Shown piece by piece: positions 35,215 to 43,860 of a stretch of 64,000 nt of DNA (positions are counted from its first letter, which is position 1; each line of letters opens with the position of its first letter). The stretch comes from Arthrobacter gallicola (GTDB lineage: Bacteria; Actinomycetota; Actinomycetes; Actinomycetales; Micrococcaceae), in NCBI RefSeq assembly GCF_014836775.1, contig NZ_JACSQD010000003.1:162004-226003 (forward strand), read 5' to 3'. The notes beneath the pieces are model-generated. The model ran no database searches and was not told the origin of the DNA. It worked only from the letters and a program-made list of their open reading frames with translations. A program made the position numbers and the translations under genes.

Positions 35215-35304
35215 ATGAGACAGCTCTCTGACCGTCCTACCGCACTGCGCCAGATCAACCAACCGTCTGATCTGCCCCGGGAACAGGGGCTGAACTGTGG
35301 CTGA
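35215..35304 (+). CDS. 29-codon upstream ORF overlapping the MFS gene start
   Basis: ATG 35215 has AAGGAAA 7 nt upstream, a better ribosome site than the MFS gene itself. The 29-residue hydrophilic product starts MRQLSDRPTALRQINQ and ends GLNCG. Its stop (35302-35304) lies just inside the MFS coding region, which starts at GTG 35297, so the reading frames overlap by 8 nt. This layout would allow translational coupling or leader-peptide control of the exporter. No homologue is known to me. Confidence 0.4.
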   Translation: MRQLSDRPTALRQINQPSDLPREQGLNCG

Positions 35305-36505
35305 GCGCGTTACGTACCTTCAGGTTCTCCGGACCCCCGGAGCACTAAGAGTCTTTGTTCCGGCGCTCCTTGGCAGATTGTCCCTCGCAATGGTCAGCCT
35401 GGCGCTTCTTCTGGCCATCCAGGATGCGACTGATTCGTTTGCCACAGCCGGTTTGCTCACGGGAACTTTCGGGCTGGCCAATGTTGCTGCCGCTCCATGG
35501 CGCGCCCGGTGCGTCGACAAATGGGGGCAACGGCGGATCCTGAATTTGCTGGCTCTGGGCAACGCGGGAAGCCTGTGTCTAATGGCTTGCCTGCTCTTCC
35601 TTGGGGTGGCGGCCATACTTCCACTGGCCATGGTTGCGGCGGCTGCAGGAGGAAGCACTCCGCCGCTGGGAGCGTCCATGAGGGTCCTCTGGGCGGCGCT
35701 GACACCATCCGGTGTTGTCCGCACACGGGCCTACAGCGTGGACGCGGTTGCCGAGGAACTGACTTTCACCACGGGCCCGGTGGTGATCGCAGCCGTCATG
35801 GCTGTAAGTTCCCCGCTGGCCGGCTTGGTGGTGTCTGCAGCTTCAATGGTGTTTGGAACACTCGGGATGACGTCGGGGTCAGTCTCGGGAAAGCAACGGG
35901 GTACACCTCATCGGCTGCCACCTCCGGAAAGGCCAATCCGTCAGCGGGGTTTCCAACCCATCCTTCTCGTCCTCCTAGGCGTCGGCGTCGTGCTCGGTGC
36001 AATCGAGGTCGCGGTCCCTGCGTACGCCGACAGGCAGAACTCGGTGACCCTGGCAGGCTGGCTCCTATCGGCGTTCGCAGCGGGAAGCGCCGCCGGGGGA
36101 CTTCTCTACGGCAGGCACGTGTGGCGATCACCGCTGAGGACCCGGCTGCTTGTCATGTGCATACTCATGGCCCTCGGAACCATCGTCCTGGGAATGGTCA
36201 CATCGGTTACCGCCACAGCCATCATCCTGACCATAGTGGGCCTCTTCCTGGCGCCGTCGCTCATCACCGGCTACTTGGCCGCGGACAGCATCACATCACC
36301 AGCCGCCCGAACCGAAGCCTCGAGCTGGATCAATACGTCCGTGAATCTCGGCGCAGCGATCTCAGCATCAGCCACCGGCATCCTCATTGATCAGGGTTCA
36401 TCTCAATTCGCCCTGATTCTCGGCGGTATGACGGCGCTCGTGCTGAGTGCTTCTCTCGCATTCGCAATACGTCAGCCAAAAGACTCGCGGTTAGAAAATA
36501 AGTAG
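35297..36505 (+). CDS. MFS transporter
   Basis: A 402-residue major-facilitator protein with about 12 hydrophobic segments in two halves, joined by a hydrophilic loop near residues 195-215 (SGKQRGTPHRLPPPERPIRQ). The loop 2-3 motif is degenerate (ARCVDKWGQRRIL). The substrate is unknown; related actinobacterial proteins are usually called drug or metabolite exporters. Start GTG 35297 has only a weak ribosome site and overlaps a 29-codon upstream ORF. A 16-bp dyad lies ~105 nt upstream. Confidence 0.82.
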   Translation: MAERVTYLQVLRTPGALRVFVPALLGRLSLAMVSLALLLAIQDATDSFATAGLLTGTFGLANVAAAPWRARCVDKWGQRRILNLLALGNAGSLCLMACLLFLGVAAILPLAMVAAAAGGSTPPLGASMRVLWAALTPSGVVRTRAYSVDAVAEELTFTTGPVVIAAVMAVSSPLAGLVVSAASMVFGTLGMTSGSVSGKQRGTPHRLPPPERPIRQRGFQPILLVLLGVGVVLGAIEVAVPAYADRQNSVTLAGWLLSAFAAGSAAGGLLYGRHVWRSPLRTRLLVMCILMALGTIVLGMVTSVTATAIILTIVGLFLAPSLITGYLAADSITSPAARTEASSWINTSVNLGAAISASATGILIDQGSSQFALILGGMTALVLSASLAFAIRQPKDSRLENK

Positions 36506-36558
36506 CCGGTGATGCGCATGCGGTCATGAAGCAGCACAGTGCGCCCCCGGCACCGAGG

Positions 36559-36993
36559 CTAGCCCGCAGCCCTGCGGATATGCTCTGCGATCGTCCGCTC
36601 AGTCTCGGGCGTCAGTGCCAGCACCGCGAAGGACGTTGCCCACAGGTCCCCGTCATCAAGCTGCGCTGACTCTTCAAAACCGAGGGTGGCGTAACGGGAG
36701 CTGAACTTGGACGCCGCCTTGAAAAACACGACCACCTTCCCGTCCGCGTTGGCATACGAAGGGAATCCGTACCAGGTCTTGGGAACAAGGTGCGGAGCGA
36801 CTTCGGAGACGATTCTGTCGATGCCCTCGGCGAGCACCCGATCGTCATCCGGCAAAGCGGCAATCGCCTCGCGGACGGCCTGCTCACCTGCGGCGCGGTT
36901 TTTCCCGGCTTTTTCCTGGGCGCGCAGCTCTGCAGCCCGCTGCTTGACTGCCTCGCGCTCTTCTTTGGACAGTCCCGCGTTGTTCTCAGCCAT
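36559..36993 (-). CDS. DUF1801-type (YdhG-like) protein
   Basis: A 144-residue soluble protein. The N-terminal 40 residues are a charged helix (KEEREAVKQRAAELRAQEKAGK). The rest matches the YdhG/DUF1801 fold: DRIVSEVAPHLVPKTWYGFPSYANADGKVVVFFK (core WYGFPSYANADGKVVVFFK) and YATLGFEESAQLDDGDLW. Function is unknown; the family is related to frataxin-like folds. ATG 36993 follows AGGGAG by ~7 nt; nine further in-frame codons upstream lack support. Single gene, convergent with the MFS gene. Confidence 0.8.
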   Translation of the reverse strand: MAENNAGLSKEEREAVKQRAAELRAQEKAGKNRAAGEQAVREAIAALPDDDRVLAEGIDRIVSEVAPHLVPKTWYGFPSYANADGKVVVFFKAASKFSSRYATLGFEESAQLDDGDLWATSFAVLALTPETERTIAEHIRRAAG

Positions 36994-37313
36994 GGCATTC
37001 TCCCTCTCCAGCTCCGGCAATCTGTTGGCCGCAAATCAATCCTTCGGGATCACAGTACTGTCGCCGGGCGCAGTGCGCTGCTTGATTCCTGTTCGCCTGA
37101 TGTTCCTGGGTGTTGCTGACAAAGCTTGATCAGATGAACGTCCGGTACAGCTGGTCCTGCTGTCACCGACCAGAACTGCTTTGATCGGCGGAAGGTATTG
37201 GACCGGTCCACGCATCGGCCGGCCCTATCCGCCCTACGGTCCGGGCCTGCGCCGGCGCAAACAGGCCACGGTCTCAACAGAAACAGATTCATCCGATGTG
37301 ACAGAATTCGGCC
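36994..37313. other. Intergenic stretch, nothing recognised
   Basis: About 320 nt between two divergent genes. I see no supported ORF, RNA gene or repeat; it presumably holds both promoters. Confidence 0.5.
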
Positions 37314-37874
37314 GTGACCTCCCTCCAGACTCTCAGCGATTCAGACCGGCGGACAATTGCACGGTGGGCTGTTTCCTGTGCAGAACGGGTGCTTCCGCTG
37401 TTCGACGTCGACGCCGAATCACCGGCACAGGAGCAGGTGCGGGATGCGCTGGTACGTGCCCGGGCATACAGCCGTGGTGAGGGGACCGCTGCCGAGGAGA
37501 TCGGCAAGCGGATGGTGGCGGTGAAAGCTGCGAGTGCCGCGAAGTCTCCCGCCGGTGCGGCAGCGGCCCGGTCGGTTGCCCAGGCTGCAGCGGTCGCTCA
37601 CATGGGAGCGCACGCCCTGGGCGCCGCCGCCTACGCGGTCAAGGCAGTTGCGCTCGCAAACCCGGGAAAGCCGGAACTGGTGGAGGAAGAGGTTCACTGG
37701 CAGCTGGAGCAGCTGACCGCTGACGAGCGGGCAGTGCTTCGGCGGCTTCCGTCGCTTGGTGCCGATTCCTCCGGACCCCTCGGCGCTGGGTTGCTCTCAA
37801 ACGGCATTCTGGGTGCCACCATCCGGGAAATTCAGGCGAGTATCACCCCCGAACAGCACGATCTGCCGGGGTAG
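37314..37874 (+). CDS. Putative immunity protein, Imm5-like
   Basis: A 186-residue alanine-rich, all-helical protein. The order ARWAVSCAERVLPLFDVD, ALVRARAYSRGE, an Ala-rich helix, then VAHMGAHALGAAAYAVKAV matches the Imm5-like putative immunity family linked to polymorphic toxins. No toxin gene is visible nearby, so it would be an orphan immunity gene protecting against a neighbour's toxin; that is inference. GTG 37314 has no Shine-Dalgarno sequence. Confidence 0.7.
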   Translation: MTSLQTLSDSDRRTIARWAVSCAERVLPLFDVDAESPAQEQVRDALVRARAYSRGEGTAAEEIGKRMVAVKAASAAKSPAGAAAARSVAQAAAVAHMGAHALGAAAYAVKAVALANPGKPELVEEEVHWQLEQLTADERAVLRRLPSLGADSSGPLGAGLLSNGILGATIREIQASITPEQHDLPG

Positions 37875-37928
37875 GGGCTCACGCCCGACGACGGCGCCCG
37901 GCTCCCCTTAGCGGCAGGCGGCAGCGCG

Positions 37929-38288
37929 TCACCGCCGTCGCAATTCCCGCCATGAAGTGAAGGCCAGCGCCACAGACCAGAGGCTCCACAGCCGCTCCAC
38001 GGGTGAGCGGGAAACAGCGTTTGCCACGGTCCCCAGGGAACCGAGGGCGACGCACCCACGGAGAATATACCGCCGGGCGACGGGGGATGGGCGGGAAGAC
38101 GCCAGAGCGGCCGCACCCGCCGCATACACCAGCGAGGCCACCGCGCTCGTGAGCCGCAACCGTGCCGGCAGCCTGCCCGGCCGCTGCCCGCCATATGCGG
38201 CACGCCCCCACGGGACCCCGGCGGCAAGGGCAGCCTGAAAGGCCGACAGGGCGGTGAGCAGCAGGGGAGCAGCGGGGCTGGTTTGCAT
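37929..38288 (-). CDS. Small membrane protein of unknown function
   Basis: A 119-residue protein with three or four short hydrophobic segments (LLLTALSAFQAALAAGVPW, VASLVYAAGAAALAS, GCVALGSLGTVANAV, and a C-terminal one) separated by Arg-rich turns, ending RELRRR. No family is recognised. ATG 38288 is adopted; ATG 38300 would add four residues. It converges on the Imm5-like gene and stands alone on its strand. Confidence 0.55.
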   Translation of the reverse strand: MQTSPAAPLLLTALSAFQAALAAGVPWGRAAYGGQRPGRLPARLRLTSAVASLVYAAGAAALASSRPSPVARRYILRGCVALGSLGTVANAVSRSPVERLWSLWSVALAFTSWRELRRR

Positions 38289-38474
38289 GCGGATATGCAA
38301 GCAGCACGCGGGCGGGTGTGCAAGCCCACCGTCAGTGGCCTGTGGCGTTCTCCCCGAAGCGTCCCATTCCTGGACTATCTGCTGGTATCAGGGCCGGTGA
38401 GCCACACACCCGCGTCTGTGCCTCGCCGCAGTCCCAGCTTTTGGCGCGGGCTTCTGGCCGCGATTCCGGCTCGC

Positions 38475-38480
38475 TAGCAT
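38475..38480 (+). promoter_or_regulatory. -10 box TAGCAT, leaderless start of the VOC gene
   Basis: TAGCAT ends 7 nt before ATG 38488. The in-frame ATG at 38479 overlaps this box and is unlikely to be transcribed. Confidence 0.5.
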
Positions 38481-38487
38481 GGCGGGC

Positions 38488-38925
38488 ATGGCCATTCGAC
38501 TCGAGAACGTTGGGATCGCGGTCCGCGACCTCGAAGCAGCGGTTGCCTTCTTCACCGACCTTGGGCTCAGGGTTCTTGGCCGGGACACGGTCAGCGGCGA
38601 GTGGACTGACACCGCCGTCGGGCTGGACGGCAACCACGCCAGGATCGCCATGCTCCAGACCCCGGACGGGCACGGCCAGCTGGAGCTCTTCGAATACCTC
38701 CATCCGGAAGCCATTGAAACGCCGCCTACCCGCCCCAACGAGATTGGAATGCACCGGGTTGCGTTCTCGGTCGACGATCTGGATGCAGCGCTTGAAATTG
38801 CAGCCGCGCACGGTTGCCATCCACTGCGTGGGGTGGCAACTTACAAGGACATTTACCGGCTGACGTATGTCCGCGGACCGAGTGGCATCATTGTGATGCT
38901 TGCGCAGGAGCTCAAGCACAGCTGA
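38488..38925 (+). CDS. VOC superfamily (glyoxalase/bleomycin-resistance-like) protein
   Basis: A 145-residue protein with two beta-alpha-beta-beta-beta modules. Motifs are IRLENVGIAVRDLEAAVAFF in the first half and IGMHRVAFSVDDLDAAL in the second, with metal-ligand candidates Glu (LELFEYL) and His (MHRVAFSV). The ending LTYVRGPSGIIVMLAQEL is typical of VOC enzymes such as glyoxalase I or methylmalonyl-CoA epimerase. Substrate unknown. It precedes a DHFR-like gene by 33 nt, so the two may be co-expressed. Confidence 0.82.
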   Translation: MAIRLENVGIAVRDLEAAVAFFTDLGLRVLGRDTVSGEWTDTAVGLDGNHARIAMLQTPDGHGQLELFEYLHPEAIETPPTRPNEIGMHRVAFSVDDLDAALEIAAAHGCHPLRGVATYKDIYRLTYVRGPSGIIVMLAQELKHS

Positions 38926-38958
38926 CCGCCGGCGCAGGCGATGGAAACAGGAACGGCT

Positions 38959-39528
38959 ATGGGAACCCTGATCTACGCGACGACAGTGTCCCTGGACGGC
39001 TACGTGGCCGATAAGGACGGGGACTTCCAATGGACCGGCCCCTCCGATGAGATGTTCGCCGTCCACCTCGACCGGCTCCGCGAGGTATCGACGGAAGTGC
39101 TCGGCCGCAAGACCTATGGGCTGATGGAGTATTGGGAGAACTTTCCGGACACCGGAGACCAGTCCGAAGATGAACAGGAGTTCGCCCGCCGCTGGCAGGA
39201 CATATCCAAGATCGTGGTGTCCTCAACCATGTCTTCCGCGGAGCTGTCCTCGGACCGGGCCCGCCTGGTGCCGGAGCTGAGCCTGGACCAGCTGCGGCGG
39301 ATCGTGGCGGAGGCGCAAGGCCTGGTCGAAATTTTCGGGCCGACGACAGCCGCGGACGCCATCCGTGCGGGCATCGTCGACGAATTCCGGTTCTTTGTGG
39401 TGCCCAAGCTGGTTGGCGGGGGCCTGCGCGCGCTGCCCGACGGCGTCGAGCTCGATCTGGAGCTGGCTGAAGAGAGAACATTTGCCGGCGGGACCGCGTA
39501 TCTGAGGTACCGGACCCGCCGGGTCTGA
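38959..39528 (+). CDS. Dihydrofolate reductase-family (RibD C-terminal-like) protein
   Basis: A 189-residue NADPH-binding fold of the RibD_C/YwjB group. The N-terminal strand and substrate loop read LIYATTVSLDGYVADKDGDF. LGRKTYGLMEYW and IVVSSTMSS follow, and EIFGPTTAADAIRAG is the dinucleotide-binding helix region. These proteins look like DHFR but rarely act on dihydrofolate. ATG 38959 follows AGGAAC by ~6 nt; an ATG at 38941 in frame is less well placed. The substrate is unknown. Confidence 0.85.
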   Translation: MGTLIYATTVSLDGYVADKDGDFQWTGPSDEMFAVHLDRLREVSTEVLGRKTYGLMEYWENFPDTGDQSEDEQEFARRWQDISKIVVSSTMSSAELSSDRARLVPELSLDQLRRIVAEAQGLVEIFGPTTAADAIRAGIVDEFRFFVVPKLVGGGLRALPDGVELDLELAEERTFAGGTAYLRYRTRRV

Positions 39529-39549
39529 GCCAGAACCGGACTCATCGGC

Positions 39550-39555
39550 TATGGT
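39550..39555 (+). promoter_or_regulatory. -10 box TATGGT, start of the fdhABC transcript
   Basis: TATGGT ends 7 nt before ATG 39563. The GGGAGG between them is too close to the ATG to be an efficient ribosome site, so leaderless initiation is more likely. Confidence 0.4.
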
Positions 39556-39562
39556 GGGAGGC

Positions 39563-42500
39563 ATGTCGCGGTTCAGCTTCCTTGAATGGCCGGTGGTACG
39601 GCAATTCCGATCGGGTGATCCACTCGGTCGTGGAGAAGCCGTGACCTCCGCCAAGACCCGCGAAACAACACCCCGGACCACAACCGCAGACCGCGTGGTC
39701 CAGAGCGTCTGCCCCTACTGCGCCGTGGGCTGTGGACAGCGCGTCTTCGTCAAAGACGAGAAGGTCGTCCAAATCGAGGGCGACCCGGACTCACCGATTT
39801 CCCGGGGACGGCTGTGTCCCAAGGGTGCAGCCAGCGAACAGCTCGTCAACGCCGCCGGCAGGCAAACCAAGATGCTCTACCGGGCGCCCCACGCGACGGA
39901 CTGGCAGCCGCTGGAGCTGGACACCGCCATCGACATGCTGGCGGACCGCTTTCTCGAAGCCCGCCGAAACCACTGGGAACAGAACGACGCCGAGGGCCGT
40001 CCGCTGCGCCGCACCATGGGCATTGCCGGGCTGGGCGGGGCAACCCTGGACAACGAAGAGAACTATCTGATCAAGAAGCTCTTCACCGCGGCTGGAGCCA
40101 TCCAGCTGGAGAACCAGGCCCGTATTTGACACTCCGCCACGGTTCCCAGTTTGGGAACCTCATTTGGGCGGGGAGGCGCCACACAATCGCTCCAGGACAT
40201 GGCTAACGCCGACTGCATCGTCATTCAGGGCTCGAACATGGCCGAATGCCACCCCGTCGGTTACCAGTGGGTGACGGAAGCCAAGGCCCGGGGAGCGAAG
40301 GTCATCCACGTTGACCCCCGGTTCACCCGGACCAGTGCTGTTGCGGACAAGCATGTGCCGATCCGGGCGGGTTCGGACATTGTGCTTCTCGGCGCCCTGA
40401 TTAACTACGTGCTCAGCAACGAGCTGTGGTTTAAGGAATACGTCCTCGCCTACACCAACGCTTCGACGCTGGTCAGTGAAGACTTCCGTGACACCGAAGA
40501 CCTGGGCGGGCTGTTCTCCGGGTACGATCCGGAGACCGGGCACTACGACCTGTCGTCCTGGTCCTATGAGCGCAAGGCTGAGGCTGAGGATGAGTCCGCC
40601 GGCCACGAGCACGGGCACGACACGTCCAAACGGGCCACAGGCGACCAATACGGCAGCGGCGGGCCCTCGATGGGCCGGCCCGATTTTGTCCAGGACCCGA
40701 CGCTTCAGCACCCGCGGTCCGTGTTCCAGATCCTGAAGCGGCACTATGCCCGCTACACGCCGGAAATGGTCAGTGAAACCTGCGGTATTTCCGCGGAGGA
40801 CTTCGAGTACCTGGCCCGTGCCATCACGGAGAACTCGGGACGGGAACGGACCACCTGTTTCGCCTACGCCGTTGGCTGGACGCAGCACACGCTGGGTGCA
40901 CAGTTCATCCGCACCGCCGCGATCCTGCAGCTGTTGCTGGGCAACGTGGGACGGCCCGGCGGCGGGATCATGGCGCTGCGCGGACATGCCAGCATCCAGG
41001 GGTCCACCGACATTCCCACGCTCTTCAACCTCCTCCCGGGCTACCTCCCGATGCCCAAGGCGGAAATGGAGTCCCTGGACCAGTACCTGGCTGGCATCGG
41101 CTCGCCGGAACAGAAGGGTTACTGGGCCGCCGCCGATACCTATACCGTCAGCCTGCTCAAGGCCTGGTGGGGAGACGCTGCCACCCAGGATACCGAATGG
41201 GCCTATCAGTACCTGCCGCGGATCAACGGCCCGCACGGTACCTATGACACGGTCATGAGGATGCTCGACGACGGCATTGACGGCTACTTCGTGTTCGGCC
41301 AGAACCCGGCGGTCGGCTCTGCCAACGGACGGATGCAGCGGCTGGGCATGTCCCACCTGAAGTGGATGGTCGTGCGGGACTTCAGCCTGATTGAGACGGC
41401 AACCTGGTGGAAGGACGGACCGGAGATCGCCTCGGGCGAACTCAAGACGGAGGACATTGCGACCGAGGTCTTCTTTATGCCGGCCGCAACGCACGTGGAG
41501 AAAGCGGGCTCCTTCACCCAGACTCAACGGATGCTCCAGTGGCGTCACCAGGCCATTCAGCCGCCGGGAGACTGCCAGAGCGAACTGGAATTCTTCCATG
41601 AACTGGGCAAACGTATCCGGGCGAAACTTGCCGGATCGACAGACCCGCGGGACCGGCCGCTGCTGGACCTGACGTGGGACTACCCGCTGATGGACAACGG
41701 TGAAGTCGACCCCGAGTCGGTGCTGGCCGAAATCAACGGCAGGCACGTCACCGGTCCCAAGGCGGGCACACCGCTGTCCTCCTACACCGAGATGCGCGCC
41801 GACGGCTCTACCCTGGGTGGCTGCTGGATCTACACCGGGGTCTACGCGGACGGAATCAACCACGCCGCGGACCGGAAACCGGGCCGGGAACAAGGACCTG
41901 CCGCCACGCAGTGGGGCTGGGCCTGGCCCGCGAACCGGAGGATTCTGTACAACCGGGCGTCGGCGGATCCCGAGGGCAAGCCCTGGAGTGAACGCAAGAA
42001 ATACATTTGGTGGGATGCGGAGCAGAACCGGTGGACTGGCGACGACGTGCCCGACTTCCCGGTGGACCGGGCACCGGGTTCCACCCCGGACCTCGACGCC
42101 GGTGGTGCCGCCGCCCTGGCTGGCGATGACCCCTTCATCATGCAGTCCGACGGCAAGGGCTGGTTGTTCGCGCCGAAGGGTATGGTCGATGGACCGCTGC
42201 CCACCCACTACGAGCCGCAGGAGTCACCGATCGCCAACCCGCTGTACTCCCAGCAGGCCAACCCGGCGCGGCTGACCTACCCCCGCGCGGACAACCTCAG
42301 CGCGCCGAGTGCCGGTGCAGCGGGTGCCTCGGTCTACCCCTTCGTGTTCACCACGTACCGCCTGACCGAGCATCACACCGCGGGTGGCATGAGCCGGTGG
42401 CTGCCCTACCTTTCCGAGCTGCAGCCGGAGATGTTCTGCGAGGTCTCCCCGGAACTGGCAGCGGAAAGAGGCCTGGAACCTTATGGGTGGGCCACCATCA

Positions 42501-42868
42501 TTTCGCCGCGGTCCGCCATCGAGGCGAAGGTGCTGGTGACTGACCGCGTGAAACCGCTGACCATCGCCGGGCAGACCTTCCACCAGATCGGATTGCCCTA
42601 CCACTGGGGAGTCGGCCAGGAAGCGGTGGTGTCCGGCGACGCGGCCAACGACCTGCTGGGCGTCACGCTCGATCCAAACGTGCAGATCCAGGAGTCCAAG
42701 GCCGGGTCCTGCGACATCGTTCCGGGGCGGCGGCCGCGCGGACCCGCACTGCTTACATTGATTGCGCAATACCAGGACCGGGCAGGGGTGACTCCGGCGA
42801 CCGGCAACCAGAAGCTCAGCGATCCCGGCCCGGCACCGGGCAGCGGGATGAAGGGAGACACCGAATGA
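39563..42868 (+). CDS. fdhA: Selenocysteine-containing formate dehydrogenase alpha subunit
   Basis: The catalytic molybdopterin subunit, oxidising formate to CO2. The 1101-residue protein is interrupted by TGA at 40127-40129. The frame continues in register, and the flanking sequence NQARI-U-HSATVPSLGTSFGRG matches the active site of Sec formate dehydrogenases, so this is Sec189 and not a stop. A [4Fe-4S] site (CPYCAVGC, then RGRLCPKG) lies near residues 50-90, and the C-terminal part is a dinucleotide-binding (molydop) domain. No twin-arginine signal is visible, which suggests a cytoplasm-facing enzyme. ATG 39563 is preferred over ATG 39551. fdhB overlaps by 4 nt. Confidence 0.95.
40127..40175 (+). 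promoter_or_regulatory. UGA selenocysteine codon with downstream SECIS-like hairpin
   Basis: Just after TGA 40127-40129, GGTTCCCA (40141-40148) pairs perfectly with TGGGAACC (40152-40159) around a 3-nt GTT loop. CTCCGCC (40132-40138) can pair with the GGGCGGGGAG segment (40166-40175) to form the lower stem. Position and shape fit a bacterial SECIS read by SelB. Confidence 0.88.
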
Positions 42869-43860
42869 ATCAGCTGACTGAGTCACCGGACCACGTCAGG
42901 CACACCGGGCATCCCCGGAAGGGCTTCTTCACGGATACCTCGATCTGTATCGGGTGCAAGGCCTGCGAAGTCGCGTGCAAGGAATGGAACCGCAATCCCA
43001 CCGACTCGGACTATGAACTGCTTGAGTCCTCCTACGACAACACCGGGTCCCTCGGTGCGGACACCTGGCGGCACGTCGCGTTCGTTGAGCAGGACGGGGA
43101 GCAGATTGGCCGGGCCCGCGAATCCGGCCGGGCCCTGGTCAACCTGGGTATGCCCAAAATCGGAGCGCCGGGAACGGGCCCGGCCGCGAACCTCGCCGGT
43201 ACCGACACCACTCCGCCCGACACGCCGGATTTCCGCTGGCTGATGTCCTCGGACGTCTGCAAACACTGCACGAACGCCGGGTGCCTCGATGTGTGTCCCA
43301 CCGGAGCCCTGTTCCGGACCGAGCATGGAACCGTGGTTGTGCAGGACGATGTGTGCAACGGGTGCGGAACCTGCGTGGCCGGGTGCCCGTTCGGGGTGAT
43401 CGAGCGCCGGCAGAACGGGACGGTCCAGTCGAAAAATGACCGCGACTTCACCCCCGGGGAACAGGCTCCGGCGCACAACGTAGGCGTCGCCCAGAAATGC
43501 ACCCTGTGTTACGACCGGATCGTTGAGGACCAGACCCCGGCGTGCGCCCAGACGTGCCCCACGACGTCGATCAAGTACGGCGAGCGCACGGAAATGGTGG
43601 CCACAGCCAGGGAACGGGTAGCTGAACTGCACGCGCAGGGACTCACCGAGGCACGCCTGTACGGAGCTAACGACGCCGACGGCGTGGGCGGCACCGGATC
43701 CGTGTTCCTGCTGCTGGACGAGCCGGAGGTCTACGGGCTCCCGCCGGATCCGCGGGTACCCACGGCGGACCTGCCGCGGATGTACAAGCGGGCAGGACTG
43801 GCCGCCGCCGGCATGCTGGTGGCCGCAGCCGCCGCGTTCCTCGCAGGAGACCGGGCTTGA
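42865..43860 (+). CDS. fdhB: Formate dehydrogenase iron-sulfur (beta) subunit
   Basis: A 331-residue electron-transfer subunit with four [4Fe-4S] sites. The cysteine clusters are CIGCKACEVACKEW, CKHCTNAGCLDVCPTG, CNGCGTCVAGCPFG and CTLCYDRI...CAQTCPT. A C-terminal TM helix (about residues 308-328, AAAGMLVAAAAAFLAG) anchors it to the membrane next to the quinone-binding subunit. It overlaps fdhA (ATGA) and fdhC (TTGA) by 4 nt each, so the three subunits are coupled. Confidence 0.95.
   Translation: MNQLTESPDHVRHTGHPRKGFFTDTSICIGCKACEVACKEWNRNPTDSDYELLESSYDNTGSLGADTWRHVAFVEQDGEQIGRARESGRALVNLGMPKIGAPGTGPAANLAGTDTTPPDTPDFRWLMSSDVCKHCTNAGCLDVCPTGALFRTEHGTVVVQDDVCNGCGTCVAGCPFGVIERRQNGTVQSKNDRDFTPGEQAPAHNVGVAQKCTLCYDRIVEDQTPACAQTCPTTSIKYGERTEMVATARERVAELHAQGLTEARLYGANDADGVGGTGSVFLLLDEPEVYGLPPDPRVPTADLPRMYKRAGLAAAGMLVAAAAAFLAGDRA

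Noticed and set aside
31786..38300. Integrase, transposase or inverted-repeat-bounded insertion sequence in the accessory region
   Set aside because: None of the frames shows recombinase motifs and no terminal inverted repeats were found; the mobility case rests only on the ychF-end duplications.
39551..40129. A separate 192-residue truncated formate dehydrogenase
   Set aside because: The TGA is at the catalytic Sec position, the frame continues, a SECIS-like hairpin follows and all sel genes are adjacent; one selenoprotein explains it better than a pseudogene.
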